The notes beneath the pieces were generated by a model. It did no database searches. It worked only from the letters and a program-made list of their open reading frames with translations, and had not been told where the DNA came from. From NCBI GenBank assembly GCA_031279155.1, contig JAITJB010000268.1, positions 1 to 15,771 of the forward strand: a stretch of 15,771 bases of DNA, in the 5' to 3' direction. Position numbers and translations under genes: made by a program. Shown here piece by piece: positions 6,459-12,817 of the stretch (position 1 is its first letter; each line of letters opens with the position of its first letter). This stretch comes from Deltaproteobacteria bacterium. GTDB lineage: Bacteria > Desulfobacterota > Desulfarculia > Adiutricales > Adiutricaceae.

Positions 6459-7430
6459 TTGGAAATTACCTCTCGCCAACTAATAAATCAGGTCTTTGAG
6501 CTTAAAGCCGTACCCCGAGTCCCGGTCGGCTTTTGGTTCCATTTTCTAGCCGAAGAGCGCTTTGGCTGCGGAACGGGTAGTTTTTTTAGCGAAAACGTCC
6601 GAGGTCACAGGCGCTTTATCGAAACTTTCAAGCCAGATATGGTTAAAATCATGAGTGATGGTTTCTTTAACTATCCATCAAAAAGAGTAAGCGATAATCC
6701 CGCCGATATGCTAGGCTCACTAGATACCGTCACGGCCAACCACCCTTGGATTAGAGATCAAGTTAGGTTAGTTGAGGCCGTTAGAGCCTTACAGGACGAT
6801 ACCTCTTATTTTTACAATGTCTTTAGCCCGGCTACGACTTTAAGGTTTATGATTGGACGCGAGGCGCTCCTAAAGTGGCTCAAGGAGTATCCCTTAGAGA
6901 GCCAGAAGTTACTAAACGAAATGTCCCGGGGGCTTACAGTGCTGGCTACCGAGGTCATTAGCCAGGGCCGGGCCGACGGGGTGTATTTTAGCGTTCAAAA
7001 TCCCGATCTAAATAATTTTTCTGACGACGATTATCTTAAGTTTCTCTTTCAAGGAGAAATTGATCTCTTAAATGAAGCAAATCTATCCGGCGGTCAAAAT
7101 ATCCTCCACATCTGCGGTTACGCGGGAGTAAAAAATAATCTCCCCTTCTACGCCAATTACCCGGCCCAAGCTTTTAGTTGGGCGGTTAACGTGGAAAACG
7201 TCTCATTAAAAACCGGCCAAAAGCTCTTTGGCGGTAAAGCGGTTATCGGAGGTTTTCCCAATATTAGGGGATCGATAATCCACACTGGCCAAAAAGAAGA
7301 AATCGAAGCCTTTACCCGTAAGATCTTGGAAGAAACTGGCCGAATTGGGGTCATCATCGGGGCTGACTGCACGGTGCCCTCGGATATCGATCTTGAGCAT
7401 CTCAATTGGGTCAGGGAGGCGGCCAAATAG
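6459..7430 (+). CDS. URO-D superfamily protein, corrinoid methyltransferase-like
   Basis: This is a TIM-barrel protein of the uroporphyrinogen decarboxylase superfamily, which includes haem URO-D and the zinc-dependent methyl-cobalamin transferases MtaA, MtbA and CmuA. With the start used here, the zinc-thiol motif HICG is His217-x-Cys219. A third ligand, Cys304, sits in GADCTVPSDIDLEHL near the C-terminus. This H-x-C...C triad is characteristic of the methyltransferases and absent from true URO-D. The start is TTG at 6459, 8 nt after a strong AAGGAGGA; the frame stays open to about 6378 but the added residues are not family-like. The 323-aa length fits. No corrinoid protein or substrate methyltransferase is adjacent, so the methyl donor and acceptor are unknown. 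Confidence 0.85.
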   Translation: MEITSRQLINQVFELKAVPRVPVGFWFHFLAEERFGCGTGSFFSENVRGHRRFIETFKPDMVKIMSDGFFNYPSKRVSDNPADMLGSLDTVTANHPWIRDQVRLVEAVRALQDDTSYFYNVFSPATTLRFMIGREALLKWLKEYPLESQKLLNEMSRGLTVLATEVISQGRADGVYFSVQNPDLNNFSDDDYLKFLFQGEIDLLNEANLSGGQNILHICGYAGVKNNLPFYANYPAQAFSWAVNVENVSLKTGQKLFGGKAVIGGFPNIRGSIIHTGQKEEIEAFTRKILEETGRIGVIIGADCTVPSDIDLEHLNWVREAAK

Positions 7431-7469
7431 AGTTGGCTTGCTTCGCTTTTTTATCATCTAAACTAATAG

Positions 7470-7520
7470 GGTATTAAAACTTCCAGGGCATTAAAACTTC
7501 CGGGGCTCTAAAACTTTCGG
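7470..7520. repeat. 17-bp tandem repeat overlapping the potC stop codon
   Basis: Three units with a 17-bp period carry the core TTAAAACTTCC at 7474-7484, TTAAAACTTCC at 7491-7501 and CTAAAACTTTC at 7508-7518. The last unit contains the potC stop codon and its final Lys-Phe codons. It fills most of the 77-bp gap between the convergent URO-D and potC genes. Confidence 0.8.
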
Positions 7521-8299
7521 CTTAGTCGCTCGGCTATGACCACTAAGACGACCGTAAATAAGAGCATTAAAGTTGAGAGGGCGTGAATTTCGGGGGTCAG
7601 GCCTCTTTTAATGGAGGCGTAAATAAAAATGGGTAAGGTCACCGAATCCGGGCCGTGGGTAAAGAAGCTAATGATAAAATCGTCTAAGGATAAGGTAAAG
7701 GCCAGCATGGCCCCGGCTAAGACGCCAGGCGTTATCAAAGGCAGCGTTACCCTCCGGAAGAGGTAGAAATCGCTGGCGAAGAGATCGCGGGCCGCTTCGT
7801 CGGTCTCTTGGTTTAGGGAGGCTAAGCGGCTCCTAACGACTAAGGTCACAAAGGATATCTGGAAGGTCACGTGGCCGATGATTAATGTAATTAGACTTAG
7901 CTCAAATATTGGCGTAATGACCCTCAGAAAACTAAAGGCCAAGGTCAGGCTGACGGCCATGATGATGTCGGGGACGACGATGGGGATATTGATGCTTATG
8001 TCAAAGAAGCGGTGGAGGGTTTTGGGCCAGGGGTAGCGATCGAGCCCTAAGGCTAGAGCGGTACCTAAGATGGTGGAAGCAATGGTGGAAACCACGGCCA
8101 AGATGAGGCTATTGATAGTTGCTTGGTGGATATATTCGTTTTGCAGTAAAAGCTTGTACCAATCTAGCGTAAAGCCCCGCCAGGCCAGACCATAGCGGGA
8201 GTTATTGACCGAAAAAATGGCTACGGCAATGGAGGGGATATACAAAAGGGCCAAGCTTAATATGGCCACCAAGGCCACCAGGGGTCTTTTTTTATCCAT
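7508..8299 (-). CDS. potC: Polyamine ABC transporter permease PotC-like
   Basis: This is one of two inner-membrane permease subunits of a spermidine/putrescine-type ABC importer. At 263 aa it has about six hydrophobic segments, starting with ALVAILSLALLYIPSIAVAIF after a short basic N-terminus. The cytoplasmic EAA loop that docks on the ATPase reads ETDEAARDLFASDFYLFRR (about 165-185), followed by the LPLITPG turn. The N-terminal pattern FSVNNSRYGLAWRGFTLDWY is typical of PotC/PotI proteins. It starts 15 nt after the potB stop and ends the operon, facing the convergent URO-D gene. PotD normally follows potC; here there is none, so the solute-binding protein must be encoded elsewhere. Substrate identity beyond the polyamine class is inferred. 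Confidence 0.92.
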   Translation of the reverse strand: MDKKRPLVALVAILSLALLYIPSIAVAIFSVNNSRYGLAWRGFTLDWYKLLLQNEYIHQATINSLILAVVSTIASTILGTALALGLDRYPWPKTLHRFFDISINIPIVVPDIIMAVSLTLAFSFLRVITPIFELSLITLIIGHVTFQISFVTLVVRSRLASLNQETDEAARDLFASDFYLFRRVTLPLITPGVLAGAMLAFTLSLDDFIISFFTHGPDSVTLPIFIYASIKRGLTPEIHALSTLMLLFTVVLVVIAERLSRKF

Positions 8300-8314
8300 T
8301 TAGGCCTCCCATCG

Positions 8315-9232
8315 TTAACTTAAATTGCGCAGGCCCGATCGGCGCCGGAAAATAGCCATGCTGATTAAGGTCATGACCATCAGGGCCAAGGACAAGGCCG
8401 CCCCATAGGGCCAATTTCTAGCTTGGGTAAACTGCTGCTGAATGAGGTTTCCGATGAGCATGAATTTGGCGCCGCCTAAGATGTCGGTGACCACAAACAT
8501 GGCCATGGCCGGGACAAAGGTGACGATGATGCCTACGGCTAAGCCTGGTTTGGTTTGAGGCAAAATGGCTTTGGTAAAAACTTGAAAGCGGCTGGCGTAG
8601 AGATCGCGGGCGGCTTCCAGTAAATCCCAATTTAAGCGCTCAACGCTGGCATATAAGGGAAGCGCCATAAAGGGCAGAAAAGTACTGACCATACCTAAGT
8701 AAACGGCAAATTGTCCGGGGTACAGTGCCGCGCCCTCAGGGATTAAGCCAAAAAAAGCGGCCAGGCGAGCCGGCGGCAAATTGGGGCCCAAGACCAACAG
8801 CCAAGCGTAGGTCCTTACGACCACGTTAGTCCAAAAGGGAATAATAATAAGAATCAGCCAAAAGACCCGGGTGCGTGGGGGCCTAGTTACCACGTGGAAG
8901 GTTAAGGGGTAGGCCAAGGCCACGCAGATGATGGTCGTGATGGCGGCCATCCAAAGGCTTCTAAATAAGACGTAAAAATTATCGGCTGACCAGCCAAAAA
9001 AACTGTAGCCAATAAGGCGCCTAAAATTATTGCCCGTAAACTGCCAGATAACGTCGCCGTATTGACCTCTGGTGGCCATAGCCAAGGCCACCAAAGTCAA
9101 ACAGGGGATGGTCATAAGTAAAGTAAGCCAAACCAAGGGCGGTAGGGTTAGACCTAAACCTCGGAGGCGCAGCCTCAGGGGTTTGGTCACGTCACCCCGC
9201 CACGATATGCGGTCGGATTTTTTCGAGGCCAT
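8315..9232 (-). CDS. potB: Polyamine ABC transporter permease PotB-like
   Basis: This is the second permease subunit of the polyamine-type importer, 305 aa with six predicted membrane segments. The first spans about residues 31-52, after a basic cytoplasmic N-terminus. The EAA loop is DLLEAARDLYASRFQVFTK (about 213-231), followed by LPQTKPG. The GGAKFMLIGNLIQQQF stretch near residue 255 is a strong PotB/PotH signature. The ATG start has GGAGG 6 nt upstream, but part of that site lies inside a 7-bp hairpin, and a terminator lies between it and potA. Its expression may therefore be set separately from potA. It pairs with PotC to form the translocation channel. Confidence 0.93.
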   Translation of the reverse strand: MASKKSDRISWRGDVTKPLRLRLRGLGLTLPPLVWLTLLMTIPCLTLVALAMATRGQYGDVIWQFTGNNFRRLIGYSFFGWSADNFYVLFRSLWMAAITTIICVALAYPLTFHVVTRPPRTRVFWLILIIIPFWTNVVVRTYAWLLVLGPNLPPARLAAFFGLIPEGAALYPGQFAVYLGMVSTFLPFMALPLYASVERLNWDLLEAARDLYASRFQVFTKAILPQTKPGLAVGIIVTFVPAMAMFVVTDILGGAKFMLIGNLIQQQFTQARNWPYGAALSLALMVMTLISMAIFRRRSGLRNLS

Positions 9233-9240
9233 AGCGCACC

Positions 9241-9265
9241 TCCGGTTATAGACTAAGAAACCGGA
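9241..9265 (-). promoter_or_regulatory. Hairpin masking the potB Shine-Dalgarno
   Basis: TCCGGTT (9265-9259 on the minus strand) pairs perfectly with AACCGGA (9247-9241), giving a 7-bp stem with an 11-nt loop. The last three paired bases, GGA, belong to the GGAGG ribosome-binding site (9243-9239) of potB. The structure could lower or gate potB translation. Confidence 0.45.
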
Positions 9266-9281
9266 ATGGATTACGGCTTTT

Positions 9282-9319
9282 AAAAAAAGCGCCCGGGACG
9301 GCCATAGAGCCGACCCGGG
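9282..9319 (-). terminator. Intrinsic terminator between potA and potB
   Basis: CCCGGG (9319-9314) pairs with CCCGGG (9297-9292) and, after an A-A mismatch, GCCG... CGGC (9312-9309 with 9302-9299) closes a 6-nt loop. CGC and seven U residues (9288-9282) follow. This is a well-formed terminator 40 nt after the potA stop and about 50 nt before potB, inside what is otherwise one operon. Confidence 0.72.
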
Positions 9320-9358
9320 TCATATTGAGGGTAAAGTATACCGTAGAGAACTCTATGG

Positions 9359-10462
9359 TTATATGGGTTTGTCGTTTAAGGCCACAAGGTGACTGGGCGG
9401 AAAGTAGAGGTTGACATACTCGCCCCGGTCGATGTGGTCGTGGGTGTAAGTGCGGACTTTGACCTGACCTGGCTTAATGGGGAAATCAGGGTCCAGGTTG
9501 GGTAGGGGCTCGGGCTCAAGGAGTAAATCTAGGGCCGCGCCGCTATACAAGGTCTCGCAGACCTGGGCCTTAACGCGGTTGGCGCCAAAGGCGTCGGGCC
9601 GCTCAACTTCGATGTGCTCAGGCCGGATGGTTAAGCTACCTTTGACCCAATCAGGCGGGTGCTGCATCATAAAATCCCCCAAGCCCGTCATCACCCTATC
9701 GCCGTGTCTGACAGCCGACAAGATGTTGGTGGCGCCTAAAAACTCGGCCACGAACTGGTTGGTGGGTTTGGTGTAGACATCCCTCGGCGGCCCGATCTGA
9801 AGCACCTGGCCGTCGTTCATCACCGCTAGGTGATCGCTAATCATCATGGCTTCCTCTTGGTCGTGGGTAACCATGATAAAGGTCGTCCCCAACTCCCGTT
9901 GGAGGCGCCTGAGATCGGCTTGGACCCTAGCTCTGAGATGGGCGTCTAAGGCGCTCATGGGTTCGTCAAGGAGCAAAATCTGCGGCTCGTTGACTAAGGC
10001 CCTAGCCAGGGCCACCCTTTGTTTCTGACCGCCTGAGAGCTGATGGGGGTAGCGTTTTTCTAAATCACCTAAAGAAAGCATCTCCAGGTAGCGACCAACC
10101 CTTTCGGCCACGTCTTGGTGGGAGAAACGGCGGGCCTTGAGGCCGAAGGCGACGTTTTCATAGGTATTTAGGTGGGGAAAAAGAGCGTAACTCTGAAAAA
10201 CAGTGTTAATCTGGCGCTTGGAAGCAGGTAAGGGAGTGATGTCTTGGCCGTCCAAAAACACCTTTCCCGTGTCCGGTAATTCCAGACCAGCAATAATGCG
10301 TAGCAAAGTGGTTTTGCCACAACCTGAGGGACCAAGCAGGGTAAAAAACTCTCCCTGCCTGACATCTAAGTTAACAACGTTTAAGACTGCGGTCGGTCCA
10401 AAATTCTTACTGACCTCGCGCACCAGCAGCCCGCGGTCAACAAAGTCAATCTGGCTTGTCAA
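9359..10462 (-). CDS. potA: Polyamine ABC transporter ATPase PotA-like
   Basis: This is the cytoplasmic ATPase that powers the PotBC channel. Walker A is GPSGCGKTT (44-52), the Q-loop Gln is Q90 in VFQSYALFPHLN, the signature is LSGGQ (142-146), Walker B is ILLLDEP (162-168), and the switch histidine is H200. A C-terminal TOBE regulatory domain (about 245-367) has the IRPEHI motif. The length of 367 aa is typical. The start is unclear. The frame opens after a stop at 10471-10469, and the first candidate is TTG at 10462 with AGAGGA only 1 nt away and GGAGG 13 nt upstream. A better-placed ATG at 10472 is in another frame. It is separated from potB by a terminator and preceded by a structured RNA. 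Confidence 0.93.
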   Translation of the reverse strand: MTSQIDFVDRGLLVREVSKNFGPTAVLNVVNLDVRQGEFFTLLGPSGCGKTTLLRIIAGLELPDTGKVFLDGQDITPLPASKRQINTVFQSYALFPHLNTYENVAFGLKARRFSHQDVAERVGRYLEMLSLGDLEKRYPHQLSGGQKQRVALARALVNEPQILLLDEPMSALDAHLRARVQADLRRLQRELGTTFIMVTHDQEEAMMISDHLAVMNDGQVLQIGPPRDVYTKPTNQFVAEFLGATNILSAVRHGDRVMTGLGDFMMQHPPDWVKGSLTIRPEHIEVERPDAFGANRVKAQVCETLYSGAALDLLLEPEPLPNLDPDFPIKPGQVKVRTYTHDHIDRGEYVNLYFPPSHLVALNDKPI

Positions 10463-10479
10463 TTCCTCTCATATGCCTC

Positions 10480-10680
10480 CCTTCACCCTTTTTGGTTCTT
10501 AAGGTGAACCGCTTTTTCGGGACGAAGCCCTGAGACTGACCTTAGGCGTGGGGGGCTGCTCGGTCTCCGCCGAGCTGGAAATATAAGAGACCAAAGTCTC
10601 GATGCCTATAACCGGTGGTCAATCTAAAATTAGGACTGCGAGCGGTTCCAAACCGGATATAATCCCCGACGGGGATTGGT
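10480..10680 (-). ncRNA. Structured small RNA, 6S RNA-like candidate
   Basis: About 200 nt begin just downstream of a strong promoter and contain no credible coding frame. The RNA can fold as a rod. Closing pairs are GGTTT (10654-10650) with GAACC (10498-10494), and GAACCGC (10648-10642) with GCGGTTC (10512-10506). Next comes a large bubble (5' side 10641-10625, 3' side 10533-10513, the latter with a small GGG/CCC hairpin). The inner stem is GATTGACC (10624-10617) with GGTCAGTC (10541-10534), then TAGGC with GCCTA. At the tip are hairpins 10600-10587 and 10575-10558. A bubble at about nt 40, the length and the own promoter resemble 6S RNA, the RNA polymerase regulator. Against it: a separate 5' hairpin (10676-10662), short closing stems and no obvious terminator. 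Alternatively it is the potA 5' leader. Confidence 0.5.
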
Positions 10681-10685
10681 ACGCT

Positions 10686-10714
10686 TTTATAACATAATCG
10701 ACTAGGTTGTGCAA
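10686..10714 (-). promoter_or_regulatory. Strong promoter with AT-rich upstream element
   Basis: TTGCAC (10714-10709) and TATAAA (10691-10686) are 17 bp apart. An A-tract of nine on the minus strand (GATAAAAAAAAACG) lies just upstream and would act as an UP element. This arrangement is typical of stable-RNA promoters. Transcription would begin near 10680 and yield the structured RNA, possibly reading into potABC. Confidence 0.6.
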
Positions 10715-10738
10715 CGTTTTTTTTTATCAATATTATCA

Positions 10739-10779
10739 GGGCTTAACAGGGCTAGAGGGAAAGTTGAGGGAATTAAGGG
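10739..10779 (+). repeat. Five regularly spaced GGG tracts after the fecB-like gene
   Basis: On the plus strand GGG triplets occur at 10739, 10749, 10757, 10768 and 10777, mostly as AGGG, separated by 5-8 nt. The minus-strand transcript would carry CCCT runs. This is close to, but not fully within, the usual three-quartet G-quadruplex rule because one loop is 8 nt. It lies between the fecB-like stop and the small-RNA promoter. Confidence 0.5.
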
Positions 10780-10781
10780 TC

Positions 10782-11891
10782 TTAGATATCTCTGGTCTGG
10801 CCCAATAAAATTTTTTCCAGCTCATCGGGTGGCAGATCGTAATTGTAGAAATTTTTAAAAAAATCCCGGACCATGGCCCGGACGTCGATGGACTTAAATT
10901 CCTCGGGGTACAGTTGGGTTCCCAACCACAGGGCCATTAAGGCCCCTTCGCCGCTTCTAACCGCCCACAGGAAAATGCCTTGGGGGCAAGTTACGACCCG
11001 GTTGTTTTTTACGGCTTTAAGATCGCTAAAAATAGAATTATTTATAATATCATCCCGAGCACTAAAGGAGTAGGCCAAGATAAAATCCGGGTCCCAGCTG
11101 ATGATCTGCTCGGGGTCGATGGTCATCGACATGCCCTGAAGGCCGCTCATATAGTCAGCTGCCACGTTTAGGCCGCCAGCGGCTGTTAAGTGCTCGTGAC
11201 CTATGTCTTTGGTGGTTATGGTGCTAAATCTACCGCCCTGACCGCTTAAAACTAGGACTTTTTGCTTTTCGCTTTCCGGAATCGAGGCTGAGAGCTTTCG
11301 GGCTAGGTTTTCGTTATCTTGATAATAGGTAGCAAATAGCTGAGCCCGTTTTGTTTCTTCTGGGCCTAAAATTTCACCAATCAGTAAAAAAGATCGGCAA
11401 ATGGCGTCGACCGTCGCAATATCGTTAATAGCCACCATGGCCACATTGGCTTTGGCCAGCTGAGCTCTCTGTTCCTCAGATAGCCTCGAGTCCGGCCCAA
11501 AAACGACTTGAGCCCCGGAGGCGATGATATCTTCAATGGCGCCGGTATCGTAATTTGCGGGGTTAGAGGCTACGATATCGGGGAAGACTTTTTTAAAATA
11601 TTGACTGATGACCGAAGTGGGGTAGGCGACAATCTTACCGCTCCCTAAGGTCAGCATTTCGGTCATCTGGGCAAAGGCCGGAATTAAAGGGGCCACCCGT
11701 TCAACTTTTTCCGGGATCTCAATGGCCTGGCCCCGGCTATCTACGACCGTTCGGCTTTGAGCGGCGGTGCTAGAGAGAGCCAGGAAAAAAGTCAGAAAAA
11801 AGACGATAAATTGTGCCTTTAGCCTAGCTAAAGGTACGATCTTTTGCATTCTTTCATTTAAGTTGGATGATCTTTTGGGTAAATTTTTCAT
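10782..11891 (-). CDS. Periplasmic metal-chelate/siderophore-binding protein (FecB/BtuF class)
   Basis: This is the class III solute-binding protein that hands substrate to the FecCD-type permease. Residues 1-46 form a long secretory signal: a basic n-region, a hydrophobic core at about 28-40 and a Ser-Thr-Ala-Ala exit, with no lipobox cysteine, so it is soluble or signal-anchored. The mature part opens with TVVDSRGQAIEIPEKVERVAPL, the standard first strand. It continues with the DTGAIEDIIASGAQVVF and WDPDFILAYSF segments of the two lobes joined by a rigid helix. The length of 369 aa is normal. The ATG has AAGGA about 10 nt upstream. It is the last gene of the TonB receptor-permease-ATPase cluster. 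Substrate (ferric siderophore, cobalamin, or Ni/Co chelate) cannot be decided. Confidence 0.88.
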   Translation of the reverse strand: MKNLPKRSSNLNERMQKIVPLARLKAQFIVFFLTFFLALSSTAAQSRTVVDSRGQAIEIPEKVERVAPLIPAFAQMTEMLTLGSGKIVAYPTSVISQYFKKVFPDIVASNPANYDTGAIEDIIASGAQVVFGPDSRLSEEQRAQLAKANVAMVAINDIATVDAICRSFLLIGEILGPEETKRAQLFATYYQDNENLARKLSASIPESEKQKVLVLSGQGGRFSTITTKDIGHEHLTAAGGLNVAADYMSGLQGMSMTIDPEQIISWDPDFILAYSFSARDDIINNSIFSDLKAVKNNRVVTCPQGIFLWAVRSGEGALMALWLGTQLYPEEFKSIDVRAMVRDFFKNFYNYDLPPDELEKILLGQTRDI

Positions 11892-11946
11892 TTAACCGTT
11901 TCCTTTTTATAATTTTTTATTATCAATTGTGGCATGATTTTGGCCA

Positions 11947-12058
11947 GGCTTTGAGTTAGGTTTTGGCTCAGGCTCTGAGTTAGGCTTGGCTCAGGGTTTT
12001 TAGCTAAGGCTTTGAGTTAGGCTTGGCTTAGGGTTTTTGGCTAGGGCTTTGGCTCAGG
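11947..12058. repeat. 37-bp tandem repeat spanning the ATPase gene end
   Basis: Two adjacent 37-bp units (11971-12007 and 12008-12044) differ at only four positions. Partial units flank them at 11947-11970 and 12045-12058. The array begins inside the last codons of the ATPase gene, includes its TAG stop (12043-12041), and covers most of the gap to the fecB-like gene. The Pro-Lys-Pro-Glu-Pro-Lys-Pro tail of the ATPase is encoded by this repeat. Confidence 0.85.
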
Positions 12059-12817
12059 TTTGGGGCGGCAGATTCGGATATCGCCTAACTCAATGACCTC
12101 GATTGGCAAACCGTAAGTATCGGTTAAATTTATGGAGGTTATGACCTCATCTAAAGCGCCGGTCAAAAAACTCTGTCCCGATCTCATTAGAGCGGCGTAG
12201 TGGCCACATTGAAAAACGTGATCCGGAAAATGGGTGGTTAAAAAAACGCCAAAACCTCTCTTAGCTAAGCTCCTTATGACTTTTAGAACTTTAAGTTGAT
12301 TGCCAAAGTCAAGGTTGGAGGCTGGTTCATCCATCAGCAAAAAAGAAGCCTGTTGGGCTAAAGCCCTGGCAATCATGACCAACTGGCGCTCGCCGCCACT
12401 TAATTGGGTAAATTGGCGCTTGGCCAACGGCTCCAGGCTCAGTTGCTCGATAACTTCTTGGACGGCCTGGCGATCGGTCGGCGCCGGTCGACCGAATAGG
12501 CCAAATCGCGATGTCCTACCCATCATAATGACATCGCGGACCGTGAAAGCAAAGGGCGTAAACTGAGCCTGAGGCACGTAAGCCAAGTATCTGGCCCGAT
12601 CTTTAGTGGATAGCTGGGCCAGGTCCTGCTCGTCCACTTTGACCGAACCAGCCAGGGGCGATAAAAACCCCAAGACGGTTTTAAACAAAGTTGTTTTACC
12701 CACGCCGTTAGGTCCCAAAAGGCAAAAAACCTTGCCCGATGGGATAACGCAGCTAAAATCTTCTACAACCTTACGATGGCCGTAACCGCAGCCAAGGTTT
12801 TCCAGTTTTAGTTCCAT
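12041..12817 (-). CDS. FecE/BtuD-type ABC transporter ATPase
   Basis: This is the cytoplasmic ATPase for uptake of a siderophore, corrinoid or metal chelate. Walker A is GPNGVGKTT (35-43), Q-loop Gln83 is in YVPQAQ, the signature is LSGGERQ (139-145), Walker B is FLLMDEPASNLD (159-170), and His196 is the switch histidine. The VRDVIMMGR stretch after the Q-loop is characteristic of the FecE/FhuC/BtuD group. The length is 258 aa. The last residues (KPEPKP) come from a DNA tandem repeat and are probably dispensable. Its ATG overlaps the permease stop by 10 nt, with GGAG 9 nt upstream, so the two are translationally coupled. The fecB-like gene follows about 150 nt later across the repeat. Confidence 0.94.
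   Translation of the reverse strand: MELKLENLGCGYGHRKVVEDFSCVIPSGKVFCLLGPNGVGKTTLFKTVLGFLSPLAGSVKVDEQDLAQLSTKDRARYLAYVPQAQFTPFAFTVRDVIMMGRTSRFGLFGRPAPTDRQAVQEVIEQLSLEPLAKRQFTQLSGGERQLVMIARALAQQASFLLMDEPASNLDFGNQLKVLKVIRSLAKRGFGVFLTTHFPDHVFQCGHYAALMRSGQSFLTGALDEVITSINLTDTYGLPIEVIELGDIRICRPKPEPKP

Noticed and set aside
7157..7457. Minus-strand frames of 83-89 codons over the end of the URO-D gene
   Set aside because: They are antisense to a clearly conserved coding region and have no family similarity.
10480..10680. SRP RNA, tmRNA, RNase P RNA or cobalamin riboswitch
   Set aside because: The conserved sequence hallmarks of these RNAs (for example the SRP GGAAGCAGCC-type loop or the RNase P GAAAGTCCGG box) are not present.
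10542..10730. 62-codon minus-strand frame upstream of potA
   Set aside because: It begins upstream of the promoter and runs through the structured RNA; the sequence is not protein-like.
11947..12058. CRISPR-like array
   Set aside because: Units are directly adjacent with no spacers between them, so this is a simple tandem repeat.
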